Of a stretch of 64,000 bases of DNA, positions 28,490 through 36,852 are shown piece by piece. The position numbers were made by a program, and so were the translations under genes. The notes beneath the pieces are model-generated. The model had not been told where the DNA came from. It did not search any database and was given only the letters and a program-made list of their open reading frames with translations. This DNA comes from Blastomonas sp. CACIA14H2 (lineage in GTDB: Bacteria > Pseudomonadota > Alphaproteobacteria > Sphingomonadales > Sphingomonadaceae), in the NCBI GenBank assembly GCA_000503195.1, contig AYSC01000020.1:1-64000 (forward strand). The letters are read 5' to 3'. Every line of letters starts with the position of its first letter. The first letter of the stretch is position 1.

Positions 28490-29089
28490 CTAGCTGATTG
28501 TGTTGAACCGGTCAAAACCCGGACGCGGGCTGCGACCGAAAATCGTCGACGGGTCGCCATGGCCCAGGGTCGAGATGAAGTTCGACTTCACATGCGGCTG
28601 ATCGGCAAAGAACGCCTGATCGACCGCGGCATTGTCGAAGCCCGACATCGGCCCGGTATCGAGCCCCAGCGCGCGCGCGGCCAGAATGAAATAGGCACCC
28701 TGCAGCGACGAGTTGCGCAGCGCCGAGATGCGCCGGAACTCGGCCTTGTCGTCGCCGACGAACCAGCTGCGCGCGTCGGTATGCGGAAAGAGCTCGGGCA
28801 GCTGCTCGTGAAATTCGAGGTCCATCCCGATCACGACGCTGACCGGCGCGGCCAGGATCTTCTTGGCATTGGCTTCCATGCAGCAGGCGGCAAGCTTCTG
28901 CTTGGCCTCGTCGGACACGCACCACACCAGGCGCGAAGGCAGCATGTTGGCCGAGGTCGGACCCATCTTCATCAGGTCCCAGATCGCATGCAGCTGCTCT
29001 GTCGTCACCGGCTCGTCGGTATAGCCGTTATAGGTGCGCGCGGTGCGGAACAGCTGGTCGAGCGCGGCATCGTCGAGCGGTGCGGACAT
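28490..29089 (-). CDS. Nitroreductase family protein, RutE-like (malonic semialdehyde reductase)
   Basis: 199 aa. [43 protein letters not shown] is the FMN-binding start, and [37 protein letters not shown] the second half, of RutE/HadB-type nitroreductases, which reduce malonic semialdehyde to 3-hydroxypropionate. No other rut genes are nearby, so a general semialdehyde or quinone reductase is also possible. It lies 12 nt before tsaB on the same strand. Confidence 0.88.
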   Translation of the reverse strand: MSAPLDDAALDQLFRTARTYNGYTDEPVTTEQLHAIWDLMKMGPTSANMLPSRLVWCVSDEAKQKLAACCMEANAKKILAAPVSVVIGMDLEFHEQLPELFPHTDARSWFVGDDKAEFRRISALRNSSLQGAYFILAARALGLDTGPMSGFDNAAVDQAFFADQPHVKSNFISTLGHGDPSTIFGRSPRPGFDRFNTIS

Positions 29090-29128
29090 GGGGGAAAGCT
29101 TTCTGGGTCTGGGGAGGAAGAAGAACCG

Positions 29129-29704
29129 TCAGGCGGCGCGGACTTCGGTCACTTCGGGCACATAATGCTTGAGCAGCGATTCGATGCCGTGCTTGAGCGT
29201 CGCGCTCGACGAGGGGCAGCCCGAACACGCGCCCTGCATCTGCAGATAGACCACGCCCTTGTCGAAGCCGCGATAGACTATGTCGCCGCCGTCATTGGCG
29301 ACGGCAGGGCGCACGCGCGTCTCGATCAGTTCCTTGATCTGCGCGACGATATCGGCGTCCTCGGGATTGCTCGGCCAGTCGGCATCCTCTGGCGGAACCG
29401 CAATGCCTGCCGCGCTGGCGGCGCGGAACAGCGGCATGTCGGCGGAGAAATGGTCGAGCAGCACCGAGAGCACGTCGCCCTTGAGGCTCGACCAGTCGGC
29501 GCCCGGCCCCGAGGTTACCGAGATGAAATTGTGCCCGAAGAACACGCCGGTGACATCGCCCAGGCTGAAGATCGCCTCGGCGAGCGGCGAGGCCTCGGCC
29601 TCTTCGGGCGAGGCGAAGTCGCGGGTGCCCATCTCCATGACCGTGCGACCGGGCAGGAACTTGAGCGTGGCGGGGTTGGGCGTGGTTTCGGTCTCGATCA
29701 GCAT
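29129..29704 (-). CDS. NifU-like Fe-S scaffold protein
   Basis: 191 aa from the ATG at 29704 (MLIETETTPNPATLKFLPG, the normal N-terminus). Nfu_N domain at about residues 1-90, then the NifU C-terminal domain with the cluster-binding pair CSGC in YLQMQGACSGCPSSSATLKHGIESLL. It carries 4Fe-4S clusters to target apoproteins. Clients in the window would include AcnA and MiaB. Confidence 0.93.
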   Translation of the reverse strand: MLIETETTPNPATLKFLPGRTVMEMGTRDFASPEEAEASPLAEAIFSLGDVTGVFFGHNFISVTSGPGADWSSLKGDVLSVLLDHFSADMPLFRAASAAGIAVPPEDADWPSNPEDADIVAQIKELIETRVRPAVANDGGDIVYRGFDKGVVYLQMQGACSGCPSSSATLKHGIESLLKHYVPEVTEVRAA

Positions 29705-29823
29705 GCGGTTTATCTGGTGCAGCATCGGCATCGGCGCAAGGCGCAATTTGTCTATGCCGGTTGCGCCGTCACGCTCCGCATATTCACTGGCCAGTCAGGA
29801 AGGCGCTGCCTATACATCGGCGC

Positions 29824-32754
29824 ATGACCTTTCCCCTGATGCGCTGTGCGCCCGTGGCCGCTGCTCTGGCGGCGCTTTCGCTGGTAATTTCCCCGCCGCT
29901 GCTCGCCAACCTGCCGGGCGAACCGGTGGCCAGCGGCAAGGATGCCAATGGCAAGCCGCTGCGCCCGCCCAATCTGGAGCCGGGCGAAAAGACCCCCTGG
30001 CTGTACAAGGGCAGCGACGTTCCGGTCGACAAGGGCTGGACTTTCGGCGAGCTGAGCAATGGCGTGCGCTATGCCGTGCGGCGCAACGGCGTGCCGCCGG
30101 GCCAGGTCGCGATCCGCGTGCGCATCGACGCCGGTTCGATGATGGAGACCGATTCCGAGCAGGGCTATGCGCACCTGCTCGAGCATCTGACCTTCCGTGG
30201 TTCCAAATATGTGCCCGATGGCGAGGCGATCCGCATCTGGCAGCGCCAGGGTGCGACCTTCGGCAGCGACAGCAATGCCGAAACCACGCCGACGCATACC
30301 GTGTACAAGCTGGACCTCCCCGCCGTGACGCCGACCGCGCTCGACGAGAGCATGAAGATCCTGTCGGGCATGATCCGCGAGCCGGGGCTGACCAGCGAGG
30401 CGGTCAAGGCCGAGGTGCCGGTGGTGATGGCCGAATTGCGCGAGCGATCGGGCGCGCAGGTGCGCGTCGGCGACGCGACGCGGCAATTGTTCTTCGCCGG
30501 GCAGAAGCTGGCCGAGCGCTCGCCGATCGGCAAGATCGAGACGCTCAACGCCGCCACCTCCGACGCGGTCCGCGCCTTTCACCAGCGCTGGTACCGGCCC
30601 GAGAATACCGTGATCTCGATCGCGGGCGATGTCGATCCGGCGACGCTCGAAACGCTGATCCAGACCTATTATGGCGACTGGAAGGTCAAGGGCAAGCAGG
30701 CCCCCTATCCCGGTTTCGGCGATCCCGATCCCAAGCAGCCGGTCGCGCGCACCATCACCGAGCCAGGCTTTCCCTATCTCATCAGCATGGCGATCCTCAG
30801 GCCGTGGAAGCCGGTCAACGACACGATCGAATATAACCAGCAGCTGCTGATCGATCTGGTCGCGACCCAGCTGATCAACCGCCGGCTCGAAGGCCGGGCG
30901 CGCGGTGGCGGCAGCTTCCTTCAGGCGCAGGTCAACCAGGAGGATGTCAGCCGTTCGGTCGATGGCACCTTCATCTCGGTCGTGCCGATCGGTGACGACT
31001 GGCAGGCGGCGCTCGCCGATGTGCGCGGCGTGCTCGCCGATGCGCTCGCCACCCCGCCGACGCCCGAGGAAATCGCGCGCGAGATGGCCGAATTCGACGC
31101 CGCGCTGGCGGTGCGGGTCGAGAGCGCCGCGACCGAGGCCGGCGCGAAACAGGCCGACGATATCGTCGGCGCGGTCGATATCCGCGAGACCATCGCCTCG
31201 CCGCAGACCGCGCTCGACGTGTTCCGCGGCATGAAGGAGATGTACACGCCCGAGCGGCTGCTCGAATCGACGCGGCGGCAGTTTACCGGCGTCACCACGC
31301 GCGCGATCCTGGTTTCGCCCAAGCCGGTCGAAAATGGCGAGGCGCTGCTCACCGCCGCGCTGACCCGCGACGTCAGCGCCGATGCCAGCGCCCGGCTCGC
31401 CGCCGCCAAGGTGACCTTCGACGATCTGCCCACGCTCGGCGCGCCGGGCACGGTCGTCTCGACCACCGATCTCAAGCTGCTCGACATCCAGATGATCGAG
31501 CTGTCGAACGGGGTAAAGGCGATCCTCTATCCCAATGACGCCGAAGTCTCGAAGATCATGGTCAAGGTCCGCTTCGGCAACGGCTATCAGGCCTTCCCGG
31601 CGGACAAGCCCTCGCTGGTCTGGGCCGGCCAATCGGCGCTGGTCGCCAGCGGCATCGGCGAGATCGGCCAGGAAGGCCTCGACCGGCTGACCAACGGTCG
31701 CCGCATCGGCTTCGGCTTCGAGGTGGAGAACGACGCGTTCGCCTTCTCCGCCGATACCCGCCGCGCCGATCTGGAGGATCAGCTCAGGCTGTTCGCGACC
31801 AAGCTGGCCGCGCCGCGCTGGGATGCAAACCCCGTGCGCCGCGCCAAGGCGGGGACCGAGCTCGCCTATCGCAGCTATGGCATGTCGCCGCAGACGGTGC
31901 TCGAACGCGATCTCAGCTATCTCACCCGCAACCGCGATCCGCGCTGGAAGGTGCCGGGCCCCGAGGAAGCCGCGCAGCTGACGCCCGAAGCCTTCCGCGC
32001 GACCTGGGAGCCGCTGCTGCAGCAGGGGCCGATCGAGGTGCTGCTGTTCGGCGATTTCGACCGGGCCGAGGCGATCGCCGCGCTCGAGAAGACCTTCGGC
32101 GCACTGCCGCCGCGCCAGCCGGTGCCGGTCATCGCCGGCCCCGCGACGGTGCGCTTCCCTGCGCCCAATGGCGATCCGGTGGTGGTGCGGCACGAAGGCG
32201 CGCCCGATCAGGCGGCGGCGTTCATCGGCTGGCCGACCGGCGGCGGGCTCGAGGGCGTGCAGGAAAGCCGCCAGCTCGAAATCCTGACCGCGATCTTCAA
32301 CAGCCGGCTGTTCGATCAGCTGCGGGCCCAGGCGGGAGCCAGCTACGCGCCCCAGGTGGTCAATAACTGGCCGATCGCCTTCGACCAAGGCGGCTATATC
32401 GGCGTGATCGGGCAGCTCGCGCCGGAAAATGTGGGCAAGTTCTTCGAGATCGCCAACGCCATCGCCGCCGATCTGGCGGCCAGGCCGGTCGAGCCCGACG
32501 AACTCGCCAGGGCCACCGAACCCTTGCGCCAGCTCGTCTCTCGCGCGAGCACCGGCAACAATTTCTGGCTCAACCAGTTGCAGGGGGCGACCCGCGATCC
32601 ACGCCGGATCTCGGCGCTGCGCACGATCCTGCCCGATTACACGGCGACGAGCCCGGAAAAGATGCAGGCGCTTGCGGCCAAATATCTGGTCAAGGACAAG
32701 GCCTGGTCGTTCGTGGTGTTGCCCGAGGAGGCATCTGCCCCCTCGGGTCGGTGA
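29824..32754 (+). CDS. M16 family zinc peptidase (pitrilysin-like), exported
   Basis: 976 aa from the ATG at 29824. A signal peptide (MRCAPVAAALAALSLVISPPLLA) marks it as periplasmic. The inverted zinc motif HLLEH is at residues 117-121 (GYAHLLEHLTFRGSKYVP), with the further Glu about 75 residues on, in the active N-terminal half; the C-terminal half (from about residue 540) is the inactive M16_C repeat, giving a single-chain two-halves enzyme. It degrades peptides. Convergent small gene follows. Confidence 0.93.
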   Translation: MTFPLMRCAPVAAALAALSLVISPPLLANLPGEPVASGKDANGKPLRPPNLEPGEKTPWLYKGSDVPVDKGWTFGELSNGVRYAVRRNGVPPGQVAIRVRIDAGSMMETDSEQGYAHLLEHLTFRGSKYVPDGEAIRIWQRQGATFGSDSNAETTPTHTVYKLDLPAVTPTALDESMKILSGMIREPGLTSEAVKAEVPVVMAELRERSGAQVRVGDATRQLFFAGQKLAERSPIGKIETLNAATSDAVRAFHQRWYRPENTVISIAGDVDPATLETLIQTYYGDWKVKGKQAPYPGFGDPDPKQPVARTITEPGFPYLISMAILRPWKPVNDTIEYNQQLLIDLVATQLINRRLEGRARGGGSFLQAQVNQEDVSRSVDGTFISVVPIGDDWQAALADVRGVLADALATPPTPEEIAREMAEFDAALAVRVESAATEAGAKQADDIVGAVDIRETIASPQTALDVFRGMKEMYTPERLLESTRRQFTGVTTRAILVSPKPVENGEALLTAALTRDVSADASARLAAAKVTFDDLPTLGAPGTVVSTTDLKLLDIQMIELSNGVKAILYPNDAEVSKIMVKVRFGNGYQAFPADKPSLVWAGQSALVASGIGEIGQEGLDRLTNGRRIGFGFEVENDAFAFSADTRRADLEDQLRLFATKLAAPRWDANPVRRAKAGTELAYRSYGMSPQTVLERDLSYLTRNRDPRWKVPGPEEAAQLTPEAFRATWEPLLQQGPIEVLLFGDFDRAEAIAALEKTFGALPPRQPVPVIAGPATVRFPAPNGDPVVVRHEGAPDQAAAFIGWPTGGGLEGVQESRQLEILTAIFNSRLFDQLRAQAGASYAPQVVNNWPIAFDQGGYIGVIGQLAPENVGKFFEIANAIAADLAARPVEPDELARATEPLRQLVSRASTGNNFWLNQLQGATRDPRRISALRTILPDYTATSPEKMQALAAKYLVKDKAWSFVVLPEEASAPSGR

Positions 32755-32763
32755 TCGGGCCGA

Positions 32764-32949
32764 TCAGCTGGTCGGCATCTCGTCGGGCCCGCGGCCGGGC
32801 TCGACGGTATCGGGACCGACCGGGTCGATCTCGGGCGGCTGCTGCACCGGGTCCTCCATCGGCGGTTCGGTGACCGGCAGCTCGGGCGGGCTTTGCGGCT
32901 CGATGCGGTCGGGGGCGGGGATCTTGGGATCGTCGGGACGTGTGGCCAT
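32764..32949 (-). CDS. Small proline-rich protein, unknown
   Basis: 61 aa from the ATG at 32949, preceded by AAAGGAG at a spacing of 7 nt. Sequence is MATRPDDPKIPAPDRIEPQS followed by more Pro/Glu-rich residues, about one proline in four; it should be unfolded. No family recognised. The good ribosome-binding site is the main support. Confidence 0.55.
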   Translation of the reverse strand: MATRPDDPKIPAPDRIEPQSPPELPVTEPPMEDPVQQPPEIDPVGPDTVEPGRGPDEMPTS

Positions 32950-33077
32950 GAACAGGCTCCTTTCACCCGCACTTACGCGTCGCCGATGCAGCGGTTGCGG
33001 GCACGGCATCGCCAAGGATGCGCCCCCTTGCCCTTTGCGGCAACCTTCTTTAGACGCGCACGCTTGATTACCGCGAC

Positions 33078-33162
33078 GCGGGCGTGGCGAAACTGGTAGA
33101 CGCGCCAGATTTAGGTTCTGGTATCGCAAGATGTGGGGGTTCAAGTCCCTTCGCCCGCACCA
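33078..33162 (+). tRNA. tRNA-Leu (anticodon TAG)
   Basis: Acceptor GCGGGCG (33078-33084) pairs with CGCCCGC (33152-33158), discriminator A, encoded CCA at 33160-33162. Anticodon stem CCAGA/TCTGG with loop TTTAGGT gives anticodon TAG at 33112-33114 (reads CUN, mostly CUA). A long variable arm identifies a class II tRNA. The T arm GGGGG-TTCAAGT-CCCTT is present. Confidence 0.96.
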
Positions 33163-33229
33163 TCGCATGGATGGCCGGGAAAGGGCGGGATTGCCCTTTC
33201 TTATTATGGAAAGACAAGAGTTTAAGCCG

Positions 33230-34846
33230 ATGCAGATTGTCGAGACGCTGAACGAGGGCCTGAAGCGGGCCTATACCATCACCATCCCCGCCAAGGATCT
33301 GGATGCCCGGGTCGATGCGGAGGTGAAGAAGATCGCGCCGCAGGTGCGCATGCCCGGTTTCCGCCCCGGCAAGGTGCCCGCCAACCTGATTCGCAAGATG
33401 CACGGCGAATCGATTCACGCCGACGCGCTCAACGCCACGATCCAGGAAAGCGTCGACAAGGCGATCCGCGACAACAATCTGCGTCCCGCCATCCAGCCCT
33501 CGGTCGACCTGAACGAGGACTATGCCGCCGGCAAGGATGCCGAGGTCAAGGTCTCGCTCGAAGTGCTGCCCCAGGTTCCCACCCCGGCGATCGATTCGAT
33601 CACGCTCGAGCGCCTGACGGTCGAGCCCGCCGAGGAAGCCGTGACCGAGGCGCTGCAGCGCATCGCCGATGGCCAGAAGAGCTATGACACCGCGCCCAAG
33701 AGCTACAAGGCCAGGGAAGGCGACCAGGTCGTCATCGATTTCGAAGGCAAGGTCGATGGCGTTCCGTTCGAAGGCGGCAAGGGCGAAGGCATGGCCGTGG
33801 TCATCGGTTCGGGCCAGCTCATCCCCGGTTTCGAGGACCAGCTCGTCGGCCTGAAGGCCAATGACGAAGCCGTGATCAACGTGACCTTCCCCGAAAATTA
33901 CGGTGCCAAGGATCTGGCGGGCAAGGCCGCGACCTTCGACATCGTCGTCGGCGAGGTGAAGAAGCCCGGCGAGACCAAGCTCGACGACGATTTCGCCAAG
34001 TCGCTTGGCCTCGAGAGCCTGGAGCAGCTGACCGGCCTGATCAAGGGCCAGCTCGAGCAGGAACTGAACGGCCTGACTCGCACCCACATGAAGCGCCGCC
34101 TGCTCGACCAGCTCGCTGCCAATCATGATTTCGAGGTTCCGCCCTCGATGGTCGAAGCCGAGTTCAACCAAATCTGGGCGCAGCTCGAACAGGAAGCCGC
34201 GCAGGAAGAGGATGTCGAGGCCGCCCGCGCCGAGATGGAAAAGGACCGCGACGAATATCATTCGATCGCCGTCCGCCGCGTGCGCCTGGGCCTGCTGCTC
34301 TCCGAGATCGGCCAGGCCAATGGCGTGGAAGTGTCGCAGCAGGAAATGAACATGCTGATCGCGCAGGCCGCGCAGCAGTATCGCCAGGAAGACCGCCAGC
34401 GGTTCGCCGAATATATCCGCCAGACCCCGATGGCCGCCGCGCAGCTGCGCGCGCCGCTCTATGAGGACAAGGTCGTCGACTTCCTGTTCGACAAGGCGAC
34501 GATTACCGACCGCAAAGTCACCCGCGAAGAGCTGGAAGCGGCGATCGAGGCGGACGAGGACGGCCATGTCCACGGCCCCGATTGCGGCCACGATCATGGT
34601 CACGACCACAGCCATGATGAAAAGCCCAAGGCCAAGAAGGCCGCGCCGAAAAAGCCTGCGGTGAAGAAGGACGCCGAAGCCGAAGCCGCTCCGGCGGACG
34701 CAGCCGAAGAGGCCCAGCCCGCCAAAAAGGCTCCGGCCAAGAAGGCGGCGGCCAAGAAGGAAGAGGCTCCGGCCGAAACCGCAGAAGCCGCCGACAAGCC
34801 TGCCAAGAAGGCCCCGGCGAAGAAGGCCGCTGCCAAGAAGGCCTGA
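33230..34846 (+). CDS. tig: Trigger factor with His-rich and Lys/Ala-rich tail
   Basis: 538 aa from the ATG at 33230 (after ACAAGAG); E. coli trigger factor has 432. Ribosome-binding domain with the tail signature PGFRPGKVPANLIRK (about residues 43-57), FKBP-type PPIase domain (about 160-245; GDQVVIDFEGKVDGVPFEGG), and helical C-terminal domain to about 440. Then comes a His-rich patch (DGHVHGPDCGHDHGHDHSHD, about 444-463) and a tail of Lys/Ala/Pro repeats (KKAPAKKAAAKK type) to the end. The core folds nascent chains at the ribosome exit; the tail is discussed as a finding. Confidence 0.96.
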   Translation: MQIVETLNEGLKRAYTITIPAKDLDARVDAEVKKIAPQVRMPGFRPGKVPANLIRKMHGESIHADALNATIQESVDKAIRDNNLRPAIQPSVDLNEDYAAGKDAEVKVSLEVLPQVPTPAIDSITLERLTVEPAEEAVTEALQRIADGQKSYDTAPKSYKAREGDQVVIDFEGKVDGVPFEGGKGEGMAVVIGSGQLIPGFEDQLVGLKANDEAVINVTFPENYGAKDLAGKAATFDIVVGEVKKPGETKLDDDFAKSLGLESLEQLTGLIKGQLEQELNGLTRTHMKRRLLDQLAANHDFEVPPSMVEAEFNQIWAQLEQEAAQEEDVEAARAEMEKDRDEYHSIAVRRVRLGLLLSEIGQANGVEVSQQEMNMLIAQAAQQYRQEDRQRFAEYIRQTPMAAAQLRAPLYEDKVVDFLFDKATITDRKVTREELEAAIEADEDGHVHGPDCGHDHGHDHSHDEKPKAKKAAPKKPAVKKDAEAEAAPADAAEEAQPAKKAPAKKAAAKKEEAPAETAEAADKPAKKAPAKKAAAKKA

Positions 34847-34872
34847 TCCTTCCGCGCCAAGGACAGAGAAAA

Positions 34873-34904
34873 GCCCCCGCGAGCCCGTCTCGCGGGGGTT
34901 TTTT
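34873..34904 (+). terminator. Terminator after tig, usable from both sides
   Basis: CCCCCGCGAG (34874-34883), loop CCCGT, CTCGCGGGGG (34889-34898), then six T (34899-34904). AGAAAA before the stem gives a T run in the opposite direction, so it also serves the minus-strand flavoprotein gene that ends at 34904. Confidence 0.92.
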
Positions 34905-36499
34905 CATGTCCGCCGCCAGCGCCAGTCGGCAAGGATGGCACGCGCTGCATTGTACCCGGGCGCGCCGGTGACGCCGCCGCCCGGATGCGTGCCCGATCCG
35001 CACATGTACAAGCCCTTGAGCGGCCCGCGATAATCGGCATGGCCGAGCACCGGCCGCGCCACCCAGAGCTGGTCGAGGCTCATCCGCCCGTGGAAGATAT
35101 CGCCGCCGATCAGCCCGAACGTGCGCTCGAGCCCTTTCGGGCTCAGCACCTGCCGACCCAGGATCGAGGCGCGAAAGCCCGGCGCATGCGCCTCGACCGT
35201 ATCGATGATCGTGTCCGCTGCTGCGGCTTCCTGCTCGGGCGTCCATGTGAGCGATGGATCGAACTGCTGGCAGAACAGGCTGGCGACATCATGGCCCGGC
35301 GGCGCGAGGCTGTCATCGACCAGGCTCGGGATCAGCATCTCGACGATGGGTTCGCGCGACCAGCCGTGCGCCTTCGCGTCGGTGAACGCGCGGTCCATGT
35401 AATCGAGGCTCGGCGCGATCACGATCCCCGCACGCAAATGCTCGCCGTCTCCGGGCAGGCTGGTGAAATCCGGCAACCGGTCGAGCGCGACATTCATCCG
35501 GAAGCTGCCCGATCCGGTGACGTAGCCGCGCATCCGCCGAACGAAATCCTGCGGAAGCGCCGCTTCGGGCACCAGCCGCCCGTAGAGCAGCTTGGGTCCG
35601 ACACTGGCGATTATCCGCGCGGCTCGCATCTCCTCGCCGCTCGCCAGCCGCACCCCGACCGCGCGTCCGCCCTCGACCAGCACCTGCTCGACCGGGCTGT
35701 TCAGGCGGATGTCCACCCCCTGTTCGGCGCAGGCCTCGGCCATCATCCGGGTGATGCTGCCCATGCCGCCGATGACATGGCCCCAGCTGCCCTTGTTGCC
35801 GTTCACCTCGCCGAAGACGTGGTGCAGCAGCACATAGGCCGATCCCGGCGTGTCGGGGCTGGCATAATTGCCGACCACTGCATCGAAGCCGAACGCGGCT
35901 TGCACCGGCGCGCTCTCGAACCATTGGCTGAGGAACTCGCGCGCCGATTTGGTGAACAGCTCGAGCATGTCGCGCTGCACCTCGCGCGACAGCCGCGAGA
36001 GCAGCCGCCCGGTGGTCAGCGCCTCGACCAGCCCGGCGATGCCGCTGCCGATATTGGGCGGCGGCCGCAGCGCCAGATCGCGCAGCACATCGGCGACCCG
36101 GTCGAGCATCGCATAATAGGCAGGCAGCGCCTCGGCATCGCGCCGCGAGAATCGCGCGAACTCGGCCTGCGTCCGCTCCAGCCCGCCGCCCAGAATCAGA
36201 TGGTCGCCATGGGCCAGCGGTAGGAAGTTCGATACCGGCCGCTCGATGACACGATAGCCGCGGCGCACCAGCCCCATGTCCGCGATCACGCGCGGCTGCA
36301 AGAGGCTGACGGTATAGCTGGCCACCGAATTGCGGAAACCGGGATGGAATTCCTCCGTCACCGCCGCGCCGCCGACGATGCCGCGTGCCTCGAGCACGCG
36401 CACCTTCATGCCCGACCGCGCCAGATAGAAGGCGCATGTCAGGCCGTTATGCCCGCCCCCGATGATGATCGCATCCAGCTGCGTGTCGCTCGTTCCCAT
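34904..36499 (-). CDS. Phytoene dehydrogenase-like FAD-dependent oxidoreductase
   Basis: 531 aa. N-terminal dinucleotide-binding motif DAIIIGGGHNGLTCAFYLARSG with VLEARGIVGGAAVTEEFHPGFR after it, and a C-terminal FAD motif GLYMCGSGTHPGGGVTGAPGYNAA. This is the COG1233 / PYROXD2 type, a relative of CrtI carotene desaturases but not itself within a carotenoid cluster; no other crt gene is in the window. Actual substrate unknown. Its stop lies at the end of the shared terminator. Confidence 0.85.
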   Translation of the reverse strand: MGTSDTQLDAIIIGGGHNGLTCAFYLARSGMKVRVLEARGIVGGAAVTEEFHPGFRNSVASYTVSLLQPRVIADMGLVRRGYRVIERPVSNFLPLAHGDHLILGGGLERTQAEFARFSRRDAEALPAYYAMLDRVADVLRDLALRPPPNIGSGIAGLVEALTTGRLLSRLSREVQRDMLELFTKSAREFLSQWFESAPVQAAFGFDAVVGNYASPDTPGSAYVLLHHVFGEVNGNKGSWGHVIGGMGSITRMMAEACAEQGVDIRLNSPVEQVLVEGGRAVGVRLASGEEMRAARIIASVGPKLLYGRLVPEAALPQDFVRRMRGYVTGSGSFRMNVALDRLPDFTSLPGDGEHLRAGIVIAPSLDYMDRAFTDAKAHGWSREPIVEMLIPSLVDDSLAPPGHDVASLFCQQFDPSLTWTPEQEAAAADTIIDTVEAHAPGFRASILGRQVLSPKGLERTFGLIGGDIFHGRMSLDQLWVARPVLGHADYRGPLKGLYMCGSGTHPGGGVTGAPGYNAARAILADWRWRRT

Positions 36500-36600
36500 G
36501 GTTTCACGGCGTAGCCCAGCCTTCGCCCGTCGCCAACTGTGCGCCTTGCCAAGAATTCTCTGGCGCGGCGGTAAGGATATTGATAGCGGTTCGCAAAACC

Positions 36601-36852
36601 ATGCTTCTTGACCAGCTTCCCACCGGCCAGCGCGCGGAAATTGCCGCGATCGACTGGAGCATCCTGCCCCCAGACGAGGGCAAGCGGCTGCGCGCGCTCG
36701 GCGTCGACGAAGGCGCGATAGTCTCGATCCGCCAGCGCGGCATCTTTTTCGGCCGCGATCCGATCGCGCTCGATATCGGGCGGATGACGGTGGCGATCCG
36801 CCGGGTCCATGCCCGCGCGATCACGCTGCGCGCGCCGGAGCCCGCCGAATGA
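36601..36852 (+). CDS. feoA: Ferrous iron transport protein FeoA
   Basis: 83 aa from the ATG at 36601. SH3-like FeoA domain: LDQLPTGQRAEIAAID...LRALGVDEGAIVSIRQRGIFFGRDPIALDIGRMTVAIRRVHARAITL. It assists FeoB. The stop overlaps the feoB start (ATGA). No convincing Fur box was found in the 100 nt upstream. Confidence 0.92.
   Translation: MLLDQLPTGQRAEIAAIDWSILPPDEGKRLRALGVDEGAIVSIRQRGIFFGRDPIALDIGRMTVAIRRVHARAITLRAPEPAE

Noticed and set aside
34904-36499. Carotenoid gene cluster around the phytoene-dehydrogenase-like gene
   Set aside because: No crtB, crtE, crtY or other carotenoid genes are nearby; the sequence is of the broader COG1233 type.
36500-36600. Fur box upstream of feoAB
   Set aside because: TTGATAGCGGTTCGCAA near 36580 has only three matching outer pairs; too poor a palindrome to call.
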